This document shows positions 28,614 through 39,768 of a DNA stretch of 64,000 bases, piece by piece; positions within the stretch are counted from its first letter, which is position 1; each line of letters starts with the position of its first letter. The notes under the pieces were generated by a model. The model saw only the letters and a list, made by a program, of their open reading frames with translations. It ran no database searches and was not told the origin of the DNA. The translations under genes and the position numbers were made by a program. Origin of the DNA: Deinococcus sp. AB2017081 (lineage in GTDB: Bacteria > Deinococcota > Deinococci > Deinococcales > Deinococcaceae); the NCBI RefSeq assembly GCF_034440735.1, contig NZ_CP140098.1, positions 2,163,501-2,227,500 on the forward strand, written 5' to 3'.

Positions 28614-28734
28614 CACGGTTCGCGGGGTGAAGCTCCTGCACCTGTATTTTCATGAAACCTGAGCGGGTCACGCTAAGATGTGGAGGAGGGTGTCACGGAC
28701 ACCCCCTGTCCCGACTCCAGGAGGAGTACCTGAC

Positions 28735-29415
28735 ATGATTCTTGGCCCGTATACCGTCCTGATCCTCATCGTCTTCGTGGCCAGCATGGCCATCCAGGCG
28801 TACCTGAGCAGCACCTACAAGAAGTGGGGTCAGGTGCGGAACGCCCGCTCCATGACCGGCGCCGACGTCGCCCGACTGATGCTCGACGAGAACGGTCTGG
28901 GCCACATCCCGGTGCAGGCAGTGCCCGGTAACCTGACCGACCACTACGATCCCATCCGCAAGACTGTGAACCTCAGCGAGAGCGTGTATGGCGTGCCCAG
29001 CGTGGGCGCCATGGCCGTCGCCGCGCACGAGGTCGGCCACGCCATCCAGGACAAGGTGCGGATGCCGGCGCTGGTGCTGCGCGGGCACATGGCCGTGCCG
29101 CTGAATCTGGGCATGAACCTCGCCCCGCTGCTGCTGCTGGCCGGGGTGTTCCTGAAGATCACCGGCCTGATCTGGCTGGGCGCGATCCTGTTCGGCTTCG
29201 CGCTGCTGTTTCATGTGGTCACGCTGCCGGTCGAGTTCGACGCCAGCCGCCGTGCCCTGAACTACCTCCAGCAGCGCGGCCTGAGCGGTGGAGACGGCGG
29301 CAACGGTGCCCGCTCGGTGCTCACGGCCGCCGCCCTGACCTACGTGGCCGGCTTCGCCATGGCCCTGGCCCAGTTCCTGAACATCCTGGGCATCGCCCGC
29401 AGCAGCGACGACTGA
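28735..29415 (+). CDS. Membrane zinc metallopeptidase (YugP type)
   Basis: A 226-residue membrane protein of the YugP/Zn_peptidase_2 family. An N-terminal helix is followed by a cytoplasmic or extracytoplasmic loop with NLTDHYDP and NLSES, the zinc motif AAHEVGHAIQ (HExxH, residues ~101-110), and three further hydrophobic helices; FHVVTLPVEFDASRRA supplies the distal Glu. GGAGGAG precedes the ATG, so this gene has a leader, and TAAGAT at 28674 is a plausible -10. Substrate unknown; membrane-protein quality control is the usual guess. Confidence 0.88.
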   Translation: MILGPYTVLILIVFVASMAIQAYLSSTYKKWGQVRNARSMTGADVARLMLDENGLGHIPVQAVPGNLTDHYDPIRKTVNLSESVYGVPSVGAMAVAAHEVGHAIQDKVRMPALVLRGHMAVPLNLGMNLAPLLLLAGVFLKITGLIWLGAILFGFALLFHVVTLPVEFDASRRALNYLQQRGLSGGDGGNGARSVLTAAALTYVAGFAMALAQFLNILGIARSSDD

Positions 29416-29473
29416 TTGCGATACGAGGCCGGTGGCAGCACATGCGCTCTGATCGGCTGAGAATCTAAAACTC

Positions 29474-29511
29474 GAACCGTCGAATGGCGTACTCCTGCCA
29501 TTCGACGGTTC
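29474..29511. terminator. Bidirectional hairpin terminator
   Basis: Perfect 15-bp stem GAACCGTCGAATGGC/GCCATTCGACGGTTC with an 8-nt loop between convergent genes; followed by CACTCTTCT on the plus strand and preceded by AAAACTC, which gives a short T-run on the minus strand. Confidence 0.8.
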
Positions 29512-29532
29512 ACTCTTCTGACGGTCAGTTGT

Positions 29533-29892
29533 TCAGACGTTGAAGCCGAACATCCGCATCTGGCGTTTGCCGTCCTCGGTCATCTTGTCGGGGCCCCAGG
29601 GTGGCGTCCACACGAACTCGACCGATACGTCGGTCACGCCGTCCAGACGGCCCACGGCCATCTCGGCGTCGGCGCGGATGAGGTCCTGCACAGGGCAGCC
29701 CACGCTGGTCAGGGTCATGGTGATGTCCACGACACCGTTGGCGTCGATGTCCACGCCGTAGATCAGGCCCAGGTCAACGACATTGACCGGGATCTCCGGA
29801 TCCTTCACGACTTTCAGGGATTCCAGGATCTGCTCCTGGGTGGGCAGGCCAGCCACCGGGGCAGCCGGAGTGACAGGAGTGGTGTCGTCCAT
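29533..29892 (-). CDS. SufT/PaaD-like metal-sulfur cluster assembly protein
   Basis: A 119-residue DUF59/MIP18-family protein assisting iron-sulfur cluster maturation. After a ~18-residue Pro/Ala leader, the domain has ILESLKVVKDPEIPVNVVDLGLIY, the SVGCPVQD loop with the conserved Cys, and VWTPPWGPDKMTEDGKRQMRMFGF, typical of SufT/PaaD C termini. ATG overlaps the stop of the upstream rhodanese gene by one base (TGATG), so the two form an operon, consistent with sulfur handling. Confidence 0.88.
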   Translation of the reverse strand: MDDTTPVTPAAPVAGLPTQEQILESLKVVKDPEIPVNVVDLGLIYGVDIDANGVVDITMTLTSVGCPVQDLIRADAEMAVGRLDGVTDVSVEFVWTPPWGPDKMTEDGKRQMRMFGFNV

Positions 29893-30206
29893 CAGTCCTG
29901 TCCCTTCACGCTGGGCAGGCCCGATTCCACCCACGCGTTGGTGCCGCCGGTCAGGTTGGCGACCTGCGAGTAGCCCTGCTGCTCCAGATACTCGCCGGCG
30001 CGGGCACTGCGGGCACCGCTGCGGCAGATCATGACCAGCTCGCGGTCTTTCGGGAGTTCCCCGTGCCGCGCCTCGAACTCGCTCAGGGGGATCAGCAGCG
30101 CGCCCTCTGCATGCACCTCGTCGTACTCGTTCTGCTCGCGGACATCCACGAGCACGGCCCCGGCCTGCACCCGGCGCTGGCCTTCTTGCGGTGTGATCTC
30201 TTCCAT
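29892..30206 (-). CDS. Single-domain rhodanese
   Basis: A 104-residue cytoplasmic sulfurtransferase. The catalytic loop CRSGARS (Cys at residue ~62) sits where persulfide forms, and LVDVREQNEYDEVHAEGALLIPLSEF is the standard rhodanese start. It likely passes sulfane sulfur within the operon with the SufT-like protein. A TATCCT box is 7 nt before the ATG at 30206. A second rhodanese is encoded divergently 60 bp away. Confidence 0.9.
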   Translation of the reverse strand: MEEITPQEGQRRVQAGAVLVDVREQNEYDEVHAEGALLIPLSEFEARHGELPKDRELVMICRSGARSARAGEYLEQQGYSQVANLTGGTNAWVESGLPSVKGQD

Positions 30207-30213
30207 GGGCCGC

Positions 30214-30219
30214 AGGATA
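30214..30219 (-). promoter_or_regulatory. -10 box for leaderless rhodanese gene
   Basis: TATCCT on the minus strand, 7 nt before the ATG at 30206. Confidence 0.55.
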
Positions 30220-30254
30220 CCTGACCAGATCGCTCGGATTGTGCTGGCGGGTCA

Positions 30255-30260
30255 TATGCT
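30255..30260 (+). promoter_or_regulatory. -10 box for the second rhodanese gene
   Basis: TATGCT, 6 nt before the ATG at 30267. Confidence 0.55.
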
Positions 30261-30266
30261 CGGGCC

Positions 30267-30548
30267 ATGCCCCTGCCTGCCACCGGCACCGTCATTGACC
30301 TGCGCCCGGACGACCTGCGTACCGCCCAGCCGCTCGGGGCGCTGACGACCCTGCCGGTCGTGCCGGTCACCCTGAACGCCATCGAGGAGGGCACCCACTC
30401 TTTGGCGACCCTCGCGCCGCCGCTGGTCGTGGTCTGCGAGCGCGGGGTGCGCTCCGGGCTGGCCGCCCGCTACCTGCGGGCCGACGGTCTGGACGCGCAC
30501 GCCTACCCCGGCGGCGTGCCTGCCCTGCTGCGCGAGGTGAGCCCATGA
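30267..30548 (+). CDS. Short rhodanese-like protein
   Basis: A 93-residue divergent rhodanese domain. The active-site loop reads CERGVRS, with the Cys kept but the usual R/G residues rearranged, and [27 protein letters not shown] is a shortened first half. Sulfurtransferase activity is possible; a purely binding role cannot be excluded. Leaderless start. The last bases overlap an ATG (30545) in the aminotransferase frame. Confidence 0.75.
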   Translation: MPLPATGTVIDLRPDDLRTAQPLGALTTLPVVPVTLNAIEEGTHSLATLAPPLVVVCERGVRSGLAARYLRADGLDAHAYPGGVPALLREVSP

Positions 30549-30561
30549 CCCGCGCCCCGGC

Positions 30562-30567
30562 TACACT
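30562..30567 (+). promoter_or_regulatory. -10 box for the aminotransferase gene
   Basis: TACACT, 7 nt before the ATG at 30575; it lies inside the reading frame that would start at 30545. Confidence 0.5.
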
Positions 30568-30574
30568 GGCGGGC

Positions 30575-32035
30575 ATGTCCGCCCTCCCCAGTGGCTTTAT
30601 CCGCACGCAGGATGTCCTGCACGAGCAGCTCAGCGGCCAGCGTGTCCGCGAGCTCGAACTCCAGTACGGCAACGAGGAACTGCTGTACGGCCTGGGTGTG
30701 CTCGGCCTGTCCGGCCCGTTTTCCCGCGTGACCCCCTGGGAACTCGAGGACGAGCACGGAGTACGCCGCATCAACGCCAGCGGCTACGCCGCCATGCCGT
30801 TCGGAGAGATGCCGCCCGCGATCACCGCGTTCATGCACGAGTTCCTGACGCACAACCGGGCCATGGGCCTGCCGCAGCAGTCGAGCAGTCCGTGGCGGGC
30901 TGCGCTGGAGGCGAACCTCGTGCGGCTGCTGGCCAGGGAACTGCCCAGCCACGCAGACAGCCAGGTGTTCTTCTGCTCCAGCGGCACCGAGGCGATCGAG
31001 GGAGCGCTGAAATTCGCCAAGGCGTACCGGCCCCGGGCGAAGTACGCCATCTCGTTCGGCAGCGCATACCACGGCAAGACGCTCGGTTCGCTGAGCCTCA
31101 CGCCGAATCCCGAGTATCAGGACATCTTCCGTCCGCTGGTGCCCGGCGCGGTCACGAGCCCGTACGGCGATCTGGATGCCCTGAAGCGCGTCATCCGTCG
31201 GCTGGGGCCGGACACGATCTACGCGGTCGTCGTCGAGCCGATCCAGGGCGAGGGCGGCGTGAACATCCCGCCGGCCGGGTTCCTGTCCGGTCTGGGCGAG
31301 ATCTGCCGCCGCCACGGCATCCCGGTCATCGCCGACGAGATCCAGACGGGTCTGGGCCGCACCGGACACTGGTTCGAGTCGGCCGCGCAGGGCCTGGATC
31401 CGGATCTCATCACGCTCGCCAAGCCGCTGGGTGCGGGCATGACGGCGGTGGGCGCCACCATCGTCCGCGCGCCGATCTACAAGACGATGCTGGGCGGCCT
31501 GAGCAGCAAGCGGCACAGCAATACCTTCGGTGGCGGCGCGCTGGCGATGGCCGTGGGTCTGAAGTCGCTGGAATACCTGATCGACAACGACCTGCCCACC
31601 CGCAGCCGGGAACTGGGCGAGATCGGCCTCAGTCGCCTGCAAGCGCTGCACCGCCGCTTTCCGCAGCTGCTGGAAGCCGTGCGCGGTCAGGGTCTGCTGC
31701 TGGCCCTGCAGTTCCGGCCCATGGTGGGGCTGCCGCTGCCCGCCATGCTGCGCGAGATCGTGTTCGAGGCGACGGCCATCCTCGCCCTGCGGGAACTGCA
31801 TCTGGGCGGTGTCATGGCCAACCTGTCGCTGAGCAGCAAGCGGACCGTGCGCCTGACCCCGGCGCTGGACATGCCCGCCGACGTGTTCGCCACCCTGATG
31901 GACCGCGTCGAGGCCTTCGCGCAGACGCATCCGAACTCCCGTGATCTGCTCCTGCGCACGCCGCCCCAGGTCACCACCCGCCTCGCCGCCTTCGCCGCGA
32001 CCAAGCCAAAGAAGCGCACGCCCAGCGACGGGTGA
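30575..32035 (+). CDS. Class-III PLP-dependent aminotransferase
   Basis: A 486-residue aminotransferase of the acetylornithine/putrescine (class III) type. Motifs: [17 protein letters not shown] (cofactor phosphate), SYHGKT-like [36 protein letters not shown], and the Schiff-base lysine in [14 protein letters not shown]. An N-terminal extension of ~50 residues and a basic C-terminal tail are present. The amino donor cannot be told; ornithine, putrescine or GABA-type donors are usual. ATG 30575 is preferred for its leaderless box; ATG 30545, overlapping the rhodanese stop, would add 10 residues. Confidence 0.88.
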   Translation: MSALPSGFIRTQDVLHEQLSGQRVRELELQYGNEELLYGLGVLGLSGPFSRVTPWELEDEHGVRRINASGYAAMPFGEMPPAITAFMHEFLTHNRAMGLPQQSSSPWRAALEANLVRLLARELPSHADSQVFFCSSGTEAIEGALKFAKAYRPRAKYAISFGSAYHGKTLGSLSLTPNPEYQDIFRPLVPGAVTSPYGDLDALKRVIRRLGPDTIYAVVVEPIQGEGGVNIPPAGFLSGLGEICRRHGIPVIADEIQTGLGRTGHWFESAAQGLDPDLITLAKPLGAGMTAVGATIVRAPIYKTMLGGLSSKRHSNTFGGGALAMAVGLKSLEYLIDNDLPTRSRELGEIGLSRLQALHRRFPQLLEAVRGQGLLLALQFRPMVGLPLPAMLREIVFEATAILALRELHLGGVMANLSLSSKRTVRLTPALDMPADVFATLMDRVEAFAQTHPNSRDLLLRTPPQVTTRLAAFAATKPKKRTPSDG

Positions 32036-32044
32036 CCGGGCCGC

Positions 32045-32560
32045 TCACGCCAGGCCGCACGCGCGCTGGACCAGCAGGTGCAGTTCATCCCGGCCGAGTC
32101 GACGGGGCTCCAGGGGGACGTCGTCCGGCAGGTCACTCAGCCCACGGACGATGGGTGCGAACCGGAACTCGGGACGAACGATCAGGTCGCGCCGCGCGGT
32201 CAGGGCCAGCACGAAATCCACGCGCAGTTCGTAGTGGGCGTTCACCTCGGTCCGCAGGGGCTGAGGATCGCCCGCCAGGAGCGCCACCAGCGCCGGGTGC
32301 GGCACGAACGCGTCCTCCAGTTCCTTCAGGATGCGGGCCGTATCCAGAAAGATGGCCGCGTTCTGGAGGGCCGCGCCCGCGATCCGGCGGCGGCAGGTGT
32401 CGGCGCCGTCACCCCGCACCAGGCTGACCGAGCGCCCTTCCCGCACGGCGCTGCCCAGCATGGCCCACAGGCGGCCCAGGCTGGAGTACCGGGCCAGCTC
32501 CACGTACCCGGCCGGCTTCGAGGCCAGCGGACGGGTGGGACGCTCGGCAGACGTGGTCAC
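32045..32560 (-). CDS. Protein of unknown function
   Basis: A 171-residue soluble protein not matched to a family. Its middle has Arg/Cys DGADTCRRR and alternating helices ([23 protein letters not shown]), then a mixed alpha/beta C-terminal half with [15 protein letters not shown]. No membrane or export signal. The GTG start at 32560 follows a TAGCAT box by exactly 6 nt, and codon use matches neighbours, which supports it as a real gene. It converges on the aminotransferase gene with 9 bp between the two stops. Confidence 0.6.
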   Translation of the reverse strand: MTTSAERPTRPLASKPAGYVELARYSSLGRLWAMLGSAVREGRSVSLVRGDGADTCRRRIAGAALQNAAIFLDTARILKELEDAFVPHPALVALLAGDPQPLRTEVNAHYELRVDFVLALTARRDLIVRPEFRFAPIVRGLSDLPDDVPLEPRRLGRDELHLLVQRACGLA

Positions 32561-32566
32561 GCCGCC

Positions 32567-32572
32567 ATGCTA
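32567..32572 (-). promoter_or_regulatory. -10 box for leaderless unknown gene
   Basis: TAGCAT on the minus strand, 6 nt before the GTG at 32560. Confidence 0.5.
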
Positions 32573-32678
32573 GAGCATCCGTCCGGGCTCCGGCACCGGC
32601 TGAACCGCATCCGGTGCACGGAAAGCGTGTCGTGGCGCCCACGTGTGCTGCGGGTGTCCGGTGCATCATGCGGCCACC

Positions 32679-33467
32679 ATGCCGACCCTGCGTCCTGTCC
32701 GTGCCCGTCTCCCCGCCCGTGTGCGCGTGTGGCTGACCGCGCTGCTTGCCCTGCTCTCCGGATACGTCATCTCCACCGCGCGGCAGGCCGCGGTCCGACC
32801 TCCGCTGGTGCTCGGACAGGACAGCGTGCCTCCGAACGGCGCGGCGCCATCCCGGGTCACCCTGGAGGATGTCGGCGGGAGGGCCATCGTCATCACGCCC
32901 ATCGGCCGTGAGGTCTCCACCCTGCTGGTGCTGTATCCGGGCGGCCTGGTGCGACCCCAGGCCTACGAGTGGCTGGGCCGCGCCCTGACGGAACGCGGCG
33001 TCCAGACCGTGATCCCGGTCTTTCCCCTGGACCTTGCCGTGACGGGAGTGAACCGCGCGGATGCCGTGATCGCCCGGTACGGTCAGGGCCGACGTGTGGT
33101 GATCGCGGGGCACTCCCTGGGGGGCGCGATGGCCGCGCAGTACGCCTCGGGCCACCCCGACACGCTGGATGGCCTGATCCTGATGGCCGCATACCCGGCA
33201 GGAAACGTCGATCTGAAAGGCCGGCGCCTCCCCGCCCTGTCCCTGCTGGCCGAGGAGGATGGTGTGGCCGCCGAGACGGACGTCCGTGACGGTCTGGCCC
33301 GGCTGCCGGACGGTTCGACCCTGACGGTGATCCCCGGAGCCGTGCACGCATTCTTCGGTCGCTACGGCCCTCAGAAGGGCGACGGGCGCCCGACCGTGAC
33401 CCGGGCGCAGGCAGAGTCGGCGATCGTCCAGGCCGTGACCTCCTTCCTCGACCGCATCGATCCCTGA
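32679..33467 (+). CDS. Membrane-anchored alpha/beta hydrolase
   Basis: A 262-residue alpha/beta-hydrolase-fold protein with an N-terminal hydrophobic anchor (VWLTALLALLSGYVIS) and an extracytoplasmic catalytic domain. The nucleophile elbow GHSLGGAM (Ser ~145), the acid in LLAEEDGV and the base in GAVHAFFG complete the triad. It resembles the small hydrolases of Abhydrolase family 5. Start at 32679 gives the anchor; the start is not supported by a Shine-Dalgarno or -10 box. Substrate unknown. It converges on the minus-strand formate module. Confidence 0.8.
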   Translation: MPTLRPVRARLPARVRVWLTALLALLSGYVISTARQAAVRPPLVLGQDSVPPNGAAPSRVTLEDVGGRAIVITPIGREVSTLLVLYPGGLVRPQAYEWLGRALTERGVQTVIPVFPLDLAVTGVNRADAVIARYGQGRRVVIAGHSLGGAMAAQYASGHPDTLDGLILMAAYPAGNVDLKGRRLPALSLLAEEDGVAAETDVRDGLARLPDGSTLTVIPGAVHAFFGRYGPQKGDGRPTVTRAQAESAIVQAVTSFLDRIDP

Positions 33468-33500
33468 GCCGATCCGCCCCGAGGCCGTGCAGCAACGGCG

Positions 33501-33629
33501 CTACTGGAAGAGCTGGACGACCTTGATCATGGTCTGCCAGACCCCCCAGACCAGGGGCAGGCCGGGCACCAGCCAGGCCAAGTACGCGATGGGGGAGATG
33601 GGCTCGGTGCGTGCCGGGTCGGTCGTCAT
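33501..33629 (-). CDS. MFS transporter small subunit (42 residues)
   Basis: A 42-residue protein with one hydrophobic helix (AYLAWLVPGLPLVWGVW) and a C-terminal amphipathic VQLFQ end. The helix and WGVWQT motif match the short companion proteins annotated as MFS transporter small subunit next to OFA-family transporters. It starts 22 bp after the transporter stop and has an AGGAT-type Shine-Dalgarno (GGAGGAT), so it is co-transcribed. It probably associates with the transporter in the membrane. It is too short to be found by length-based gene finding. Confidence 0.7.
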   Translation of the reverse strand: MTTDPARTEPISPIAYLAWLVPGLPLVWGVWQTMIKVVQLFQ

Positions 33630-33651
33630 GGTGGATCCTCCGGGGGTGGGG

Positions 33652-35058
33652 TCAGTCATCGGCGGCCACCGGACGTCCGGCCGCGCGGTCGGCCCAGTAC
33701 CGGCTGGCGACGGGGCGGATCAGCAGGTTGGCCACGAAGCCCACGACGAGCAGCCCGGCCATGATGTACATCACGGTGGAGTACGCCTGTGCGGCCGGAA
33801 TGCCGGCGCGGATCTGGCTGTCGCGGAAGCCGTTCACCAGGGTCGGCCCGACGATGGCGGCGGCACTCCACGCGAGCAGCAGGCGACCGTGGATCGCTCC
33901 GACATTCGCAGTCCCGAACATGTCGCGCAGGTACGCCGGGATGGTGGCAAAGCCCCCGCCGTACATGGACAGAATCACGCAGAACCCGGCCACGAACAGG
34001 GGAAGGCTCGCCATGTTCCCAAACAGTGGGATCAGGAAGTAGAGCACCGCGCCCAGCGCGAAGAAGATCATGTAGGTCGGCTTGCGTCCGATCCGGTCAC
34101 TGGTGGACGACCAGAAGAAGCGGCCCGCCATGTTGAAGATGCTCAGGAGGCCCACGAAGCCGGCTGCCGCCGCCGCCGTCACGCCGTTGCCGGCACCCAG
34201 CACACGGTCACTGAACATCTCCTGGATCATCACGCTGGCCTGCCCGAGCACCCCGATGCCCGCGGTCACATTCAGGAACAGCACGGCGAACAGCAGCCAG
34301 AACTGCGGCGTGCGGAAGGCCTGATCGACCAGCACGTTGTGGTTCGAGATCATGCTGCCAGCGGCATTGGCCCTGGGGACATACCCCGCCGGCGCCCAGC
34401 CCTCGGCGGGCACGCGCACCAGGAACGCGCCGAAGAGCATGAACAGCAGGTACACGGCGCCCATGATCAGGAACGTCGATCCCACACCCAGCGTGCCGTC
34501 ACCGGAGAACTGCGCCATGAGCGCCGTCCCCAGCGGACTGCCGATCAGCGCGCCGCCGCCGAAGCCCATGATCGCCATGCCGGTGGCCAGACCGGGGCGG
34601 TCGGGGAACCACTTGATCAGGGTGCTCACCGGGCTGATGTACCCCAGGCCCAGTCCGATCCCACCGATGACGCCGTTGCCCAGGATCACCAGCCACAGCG
34701 CGTGCAGCTTCACGCCCAGCGCCGCGATGAAGAAGCCCCCGCAGAACAGCAGGGCCGACGCCACCATGGTCTTGCGTGGCCCCTCACGCTCGACCCACTT
34801 GCCGAACAGGGCCGAACTCGCCCCCAGGAAGAACAGCGCCACGCTGAAGATCAGGCCCACCTGGAACAGCGACCAGTCGCCGGGTGCGCCGGTCTCGGCG
34901 CTCACGTCGCCACTGACCAGCCGCGAGAGGGGCTTGTTGAACACCGAATAGGCGTAGATCTGCCCGATACTCAGGTGCAGCGCCAGCGCCGCGGGGGGCA
35001 CCAGCCAGCGGTTCCAGCCCGGCCCGGCGACGGAATGCTCGCGATCCAGAATTCCCAT
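33652..35058 (-). CDS. OFA-family MFS transporter (oxalate/formate type)
   Basis: A 468-residue, 12-helix major-facilitator transporter of the oxalate/formate antiporter family. Marks include the N-terminal WLVPPAALALHLSIGQIYAYSVF, GGIGLGLGYISPV, LIKWFPDRPGLATG (motif A region) and the second-half DRIGRKPTYMI. AGGAGGT precedes the ATG and a TAGACT box lies about 35 nt upstream. It is the fourth gene of the minus-strand formate module; formate is the likeliest substrate here because no oxalate-degrading gene is present in the window. Confidence 0.88.
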   Translation of the reverse strand: MGILDREHSVAGPGWNRWLVPPAALALHLSIGQIYAYSVFNKPLSRLVSGDVSAETGAPGDWSLFQVGLIFSVALFFLGASSALFGKWVEREGPRKTMVASALLFCGGFFIAALGVKLHALWLVILGNGVIGGIGLGLGYISPVSTLIKWFPDRPGLATGMAIMGFGGGALIGSPLGTALMAQFSGDGTLGVGSTFLIMGAVYLLFMLFGAFLVRVPAEGWAPAGYVPRANAAGSMISNHNVLVDQAFRTPQFWLLFAVLFLNVTAGIGVLGQASVMIQEMFSDRVLGAGNGVTAAAAAGFVGLLSIFNMAGRFFWSSTSDRIGRKPTYMIFFALGAVLYFLIPLFGNMASLPLFVAGFCVILSMYGGGFATIPAYLRDMFGTANVGAIHGRLLLAWSAAAIVGPTLVNGFRDSQIRAGIPAAQAYSTVMYIMAGLLVVGFVANLLIRPVASRYWADRAAGRPVAADD

Positions 35059-35145
35059 GTGACCTCCTGCCCTTCATCCGTTTGATGTGGTAGGAGTCTA
35101 GCGGCGGCGTCCATCGGCGAAATTAACCGTCCTGGCGATCATTGC

Positions 35146-35952
35146 TCACAGAGGGTGATCGCCTACGATCGCCAGCGTGGCCAGGGAGCCTGCACCGGTG
35201 TACACCGTGAACCGGCCGTCCCGCGCAAAGCCGCAGAGCACCACCCCGAACGCCGCTGCCGTGTCCACGGCCAGGGACGTCGCCGCGCCGACGGACACCA
35301 CGGCGCCGATCCCCGCCGTCACCGCCTTCTGCACGATCTCGAAGCCGGCCCGACTGCTGACCACCAGCACCTGGCCGGACAGTGGCAGCACGCCCCGGCG
35401 GTGTGCCCAGCCCACCACCTTGTCCACGGCGTTGTGACGTCCGACATCTTCCCGGGCCACCAGGAGGTCACCCGCCAGCGTGACCAGCGCTGCCCCGTGG
35501 ACACCGCCCGTCGCGGCGAAGGTCGGCTGGACAGTCATCAGCCGCCGCGGCAGGTCGGCCAGGACGGCAGGATCGATGGGCACCGGGAACGGCTCCGGCG
35601 GGATGGCGCGTGCCAGCAGGCGCTCGACGCTGCCCGACCCGCACACTCCGCATGCGCTGGAGGACACCGACAGGCGCGCTCCCGCCGCCAGCCGAGCGTG
35701 CTCCGGCGTGGACAGGTGCCACACGTTGGCGTTCTCCGGATCGGCGGCCAGGGTCAGGGCCTGGGGCATCAGCCCCTCGGAGACCAGCCAGCCCAGCAGC
35801 AGATCGTGGTCGTCGCCCGGCGTGCGCATCAGCACCCCGAGAGGCAGCGGGCCATCCGGGGTGTGCAGGCGCAGTTCCAGCGGTTCCTCGATAGCCACGG
35901 CGTCGTCGTGGCCGTGCCACCCTCCGCCGTAGCGCCACACGGGCAGCCGCAC
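35146..35952 (-). CDS. fdhD: Formate dehydrogenase accessory sulfurtransferase FdhD
   Basis: Transfers sulfur from a cysteine desulfurase to the bis-MGD cofactor of formate dehydrogenase, needed for its activity. The 268-residue protein has EEPLELRL at the N terminus, the catalytic double cysteine CGVCGSGS (residues ~107-114), and the DVGRHNAVDKVVG motif. GTG at 35952 is the only start that keeps the N-terminal strand. A GAGCCCG/CGGGCTC hairpin (35954-35973) lies in the 41-bp gap after the DUF1641 gene. Confidence 0.95.
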   Translation of the reverse strand: MRLPVWRYGGGWHGHDDAVAIEEPLELRLHTPDGPLPLGVLMRTPGDDHDLLLGWLVSEGLMPQALTLAADPENANVWHLSTPEHARLAAGARLSVSSSACGVCGSGSVERLLARAIPPEPFPVPIDPAVLADLPRRLMTVQPTFAATGGVHGAALVTLAGDLLVAREDVGRHNAVDKVVGWAHRRGVLPLSGQVLVVSSRAGFEIVQKAVTAGIGAVVSVGAATSLAVDTAAAFGVVLCGFARDGRFTVYTGAGSLATLAIVGDHPL

Positions 35953-35993
35953 CGAGCCCGCTGACCCGGGCTCTGCCGTGCCTGACGGATCGT

Positions 35994-36497
35994 TCAGCGG
36001 CCGACCTCGGTCTGGTTCGGGGTCTGTGCCAGATCGCCGTTCGCCTCGCGCAGGGCGTGTCCCATGCCTTTCAGGAGCGCCAGGATCGCGCCCAGAGCGA
36101 CCTGTACGTCCCGGTCTCTGAGCAGCCCCAGCAGTTCACCGACACCGATGCCCTTTCCGGACGCGACATGGCGGGCGCCCTCGCCGATCCCGGCCGTGAC
36201 CGCGCTGCCCAGGATGCCGACCTCGCGCGGGTCGAGGGCCGACAGGGTCTTGCCCAGTTCCGTGACGTTGCGCAGCAGGGTGGTGCCGCTCTCACCGCCC
36301 GTGATGTGGAGCAGCGACGCGACCAGTCCCTCGCCGCCGCGCACGGTCTTGCCCAGCACGTCCAGCACACCGTGTTCGTGTAGCTGCCGCAGCAGGTACA
36401 GTCCCTCCAGCAGCGCGTCGGTCGACACCGCGACCTCGGACTGGAGCTGTTCGTGGGGTGTCGGAACACGTGGGGTGAAATCAAGTGCTTTTGCCAT
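35994..36497 (-). CDS. DUF1641 protein, formate dehydrogenase partner
   Basis: A 167-residue soluble helical protein of DUF1641. The C-terminal Gly-rich region LDPREVGILGSAVTAGIGEGARHV and the Leu-rich helices match the family. In Bacillus, DUF1641 proteins (YrhD, YjgD) are encoded next to formate dehydrogenases and one type is a subunit linking the enzyme to menaquinone. Here it lies 83 bp after the catalytic subunit gene, with AGGAGG before the ATG. The same subunit role is inferred. Confidence 0.85.
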   Translation of the reverse strand: MAKALDFTPRVPTPHEQLQSEVAVSTDALLEGLYLLRQLHEHGVLDVLGKTVRGGEGLVASLLHITGGESGTTLLRNVTELGKTLSALDPREVGILGSAVTAGIGEGARHVASGKGIGVGELLGLLRDRDVQVALGAILALLKGMGHALREANGDLAQTPNQTEVGR

Positions 36498-36510
36498 GGG
36501 GCCTCCTGCA

Positions 36511-36574
36511 CGGGTGGGGGGCGTGTGACCTGCGTGCCCCCACCCCGGCCCTCCCCCACAAGTGGGAAGGGAGA
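36511..36574. repeat. G/C-rich double hairpin element
   Basis: Between the formate dehydrogenase and DUF1641 genes: GGGTGGGGG/CCCCCACCC (36512-36520 with 36537-36545) followed by CCCAC-AA-GTGGG. It shares GGGGGCGTGTGACC with the element near 43104-43167. It may adjust relative expression of the two subunits. Confidence 0.55.
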
Positions 36575-36580
36575 ACAGCT

Positions 36581-39643
<3,063 letters not shown>

Positions 39644-39675
39644 GCCACGTCCTCCGATCCTTCTGGTCTGGGGCG

Positions 39676-39681
39676 AGTATA
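39676..39681 (-). promoter_or_regulatory. -10 box of the formate module
   Basis: TATACT on the minus strand about 32 nt before the fdhF ATG, which has its own Shine-Dalgarno. No convincing -35. Confidence 0.4.
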
Positions 39682-39768
39682 GGCACGGGCCTGTCAGCGA
39701 AAAGGAACGATGTCATTCAGTTATGTTCATGTTGTTCCGGCCCAGCGGGCCGCGTGTCCGGATCGGAT

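Noticed and set aside
35954..35973. Hairpin between DUF1641 and fdhD as a terminator
   Set aside because: The 7-bp stem is short, has no T-run, and sits inside a clearly co-directional gene set; more likely a minor mRNA structure.
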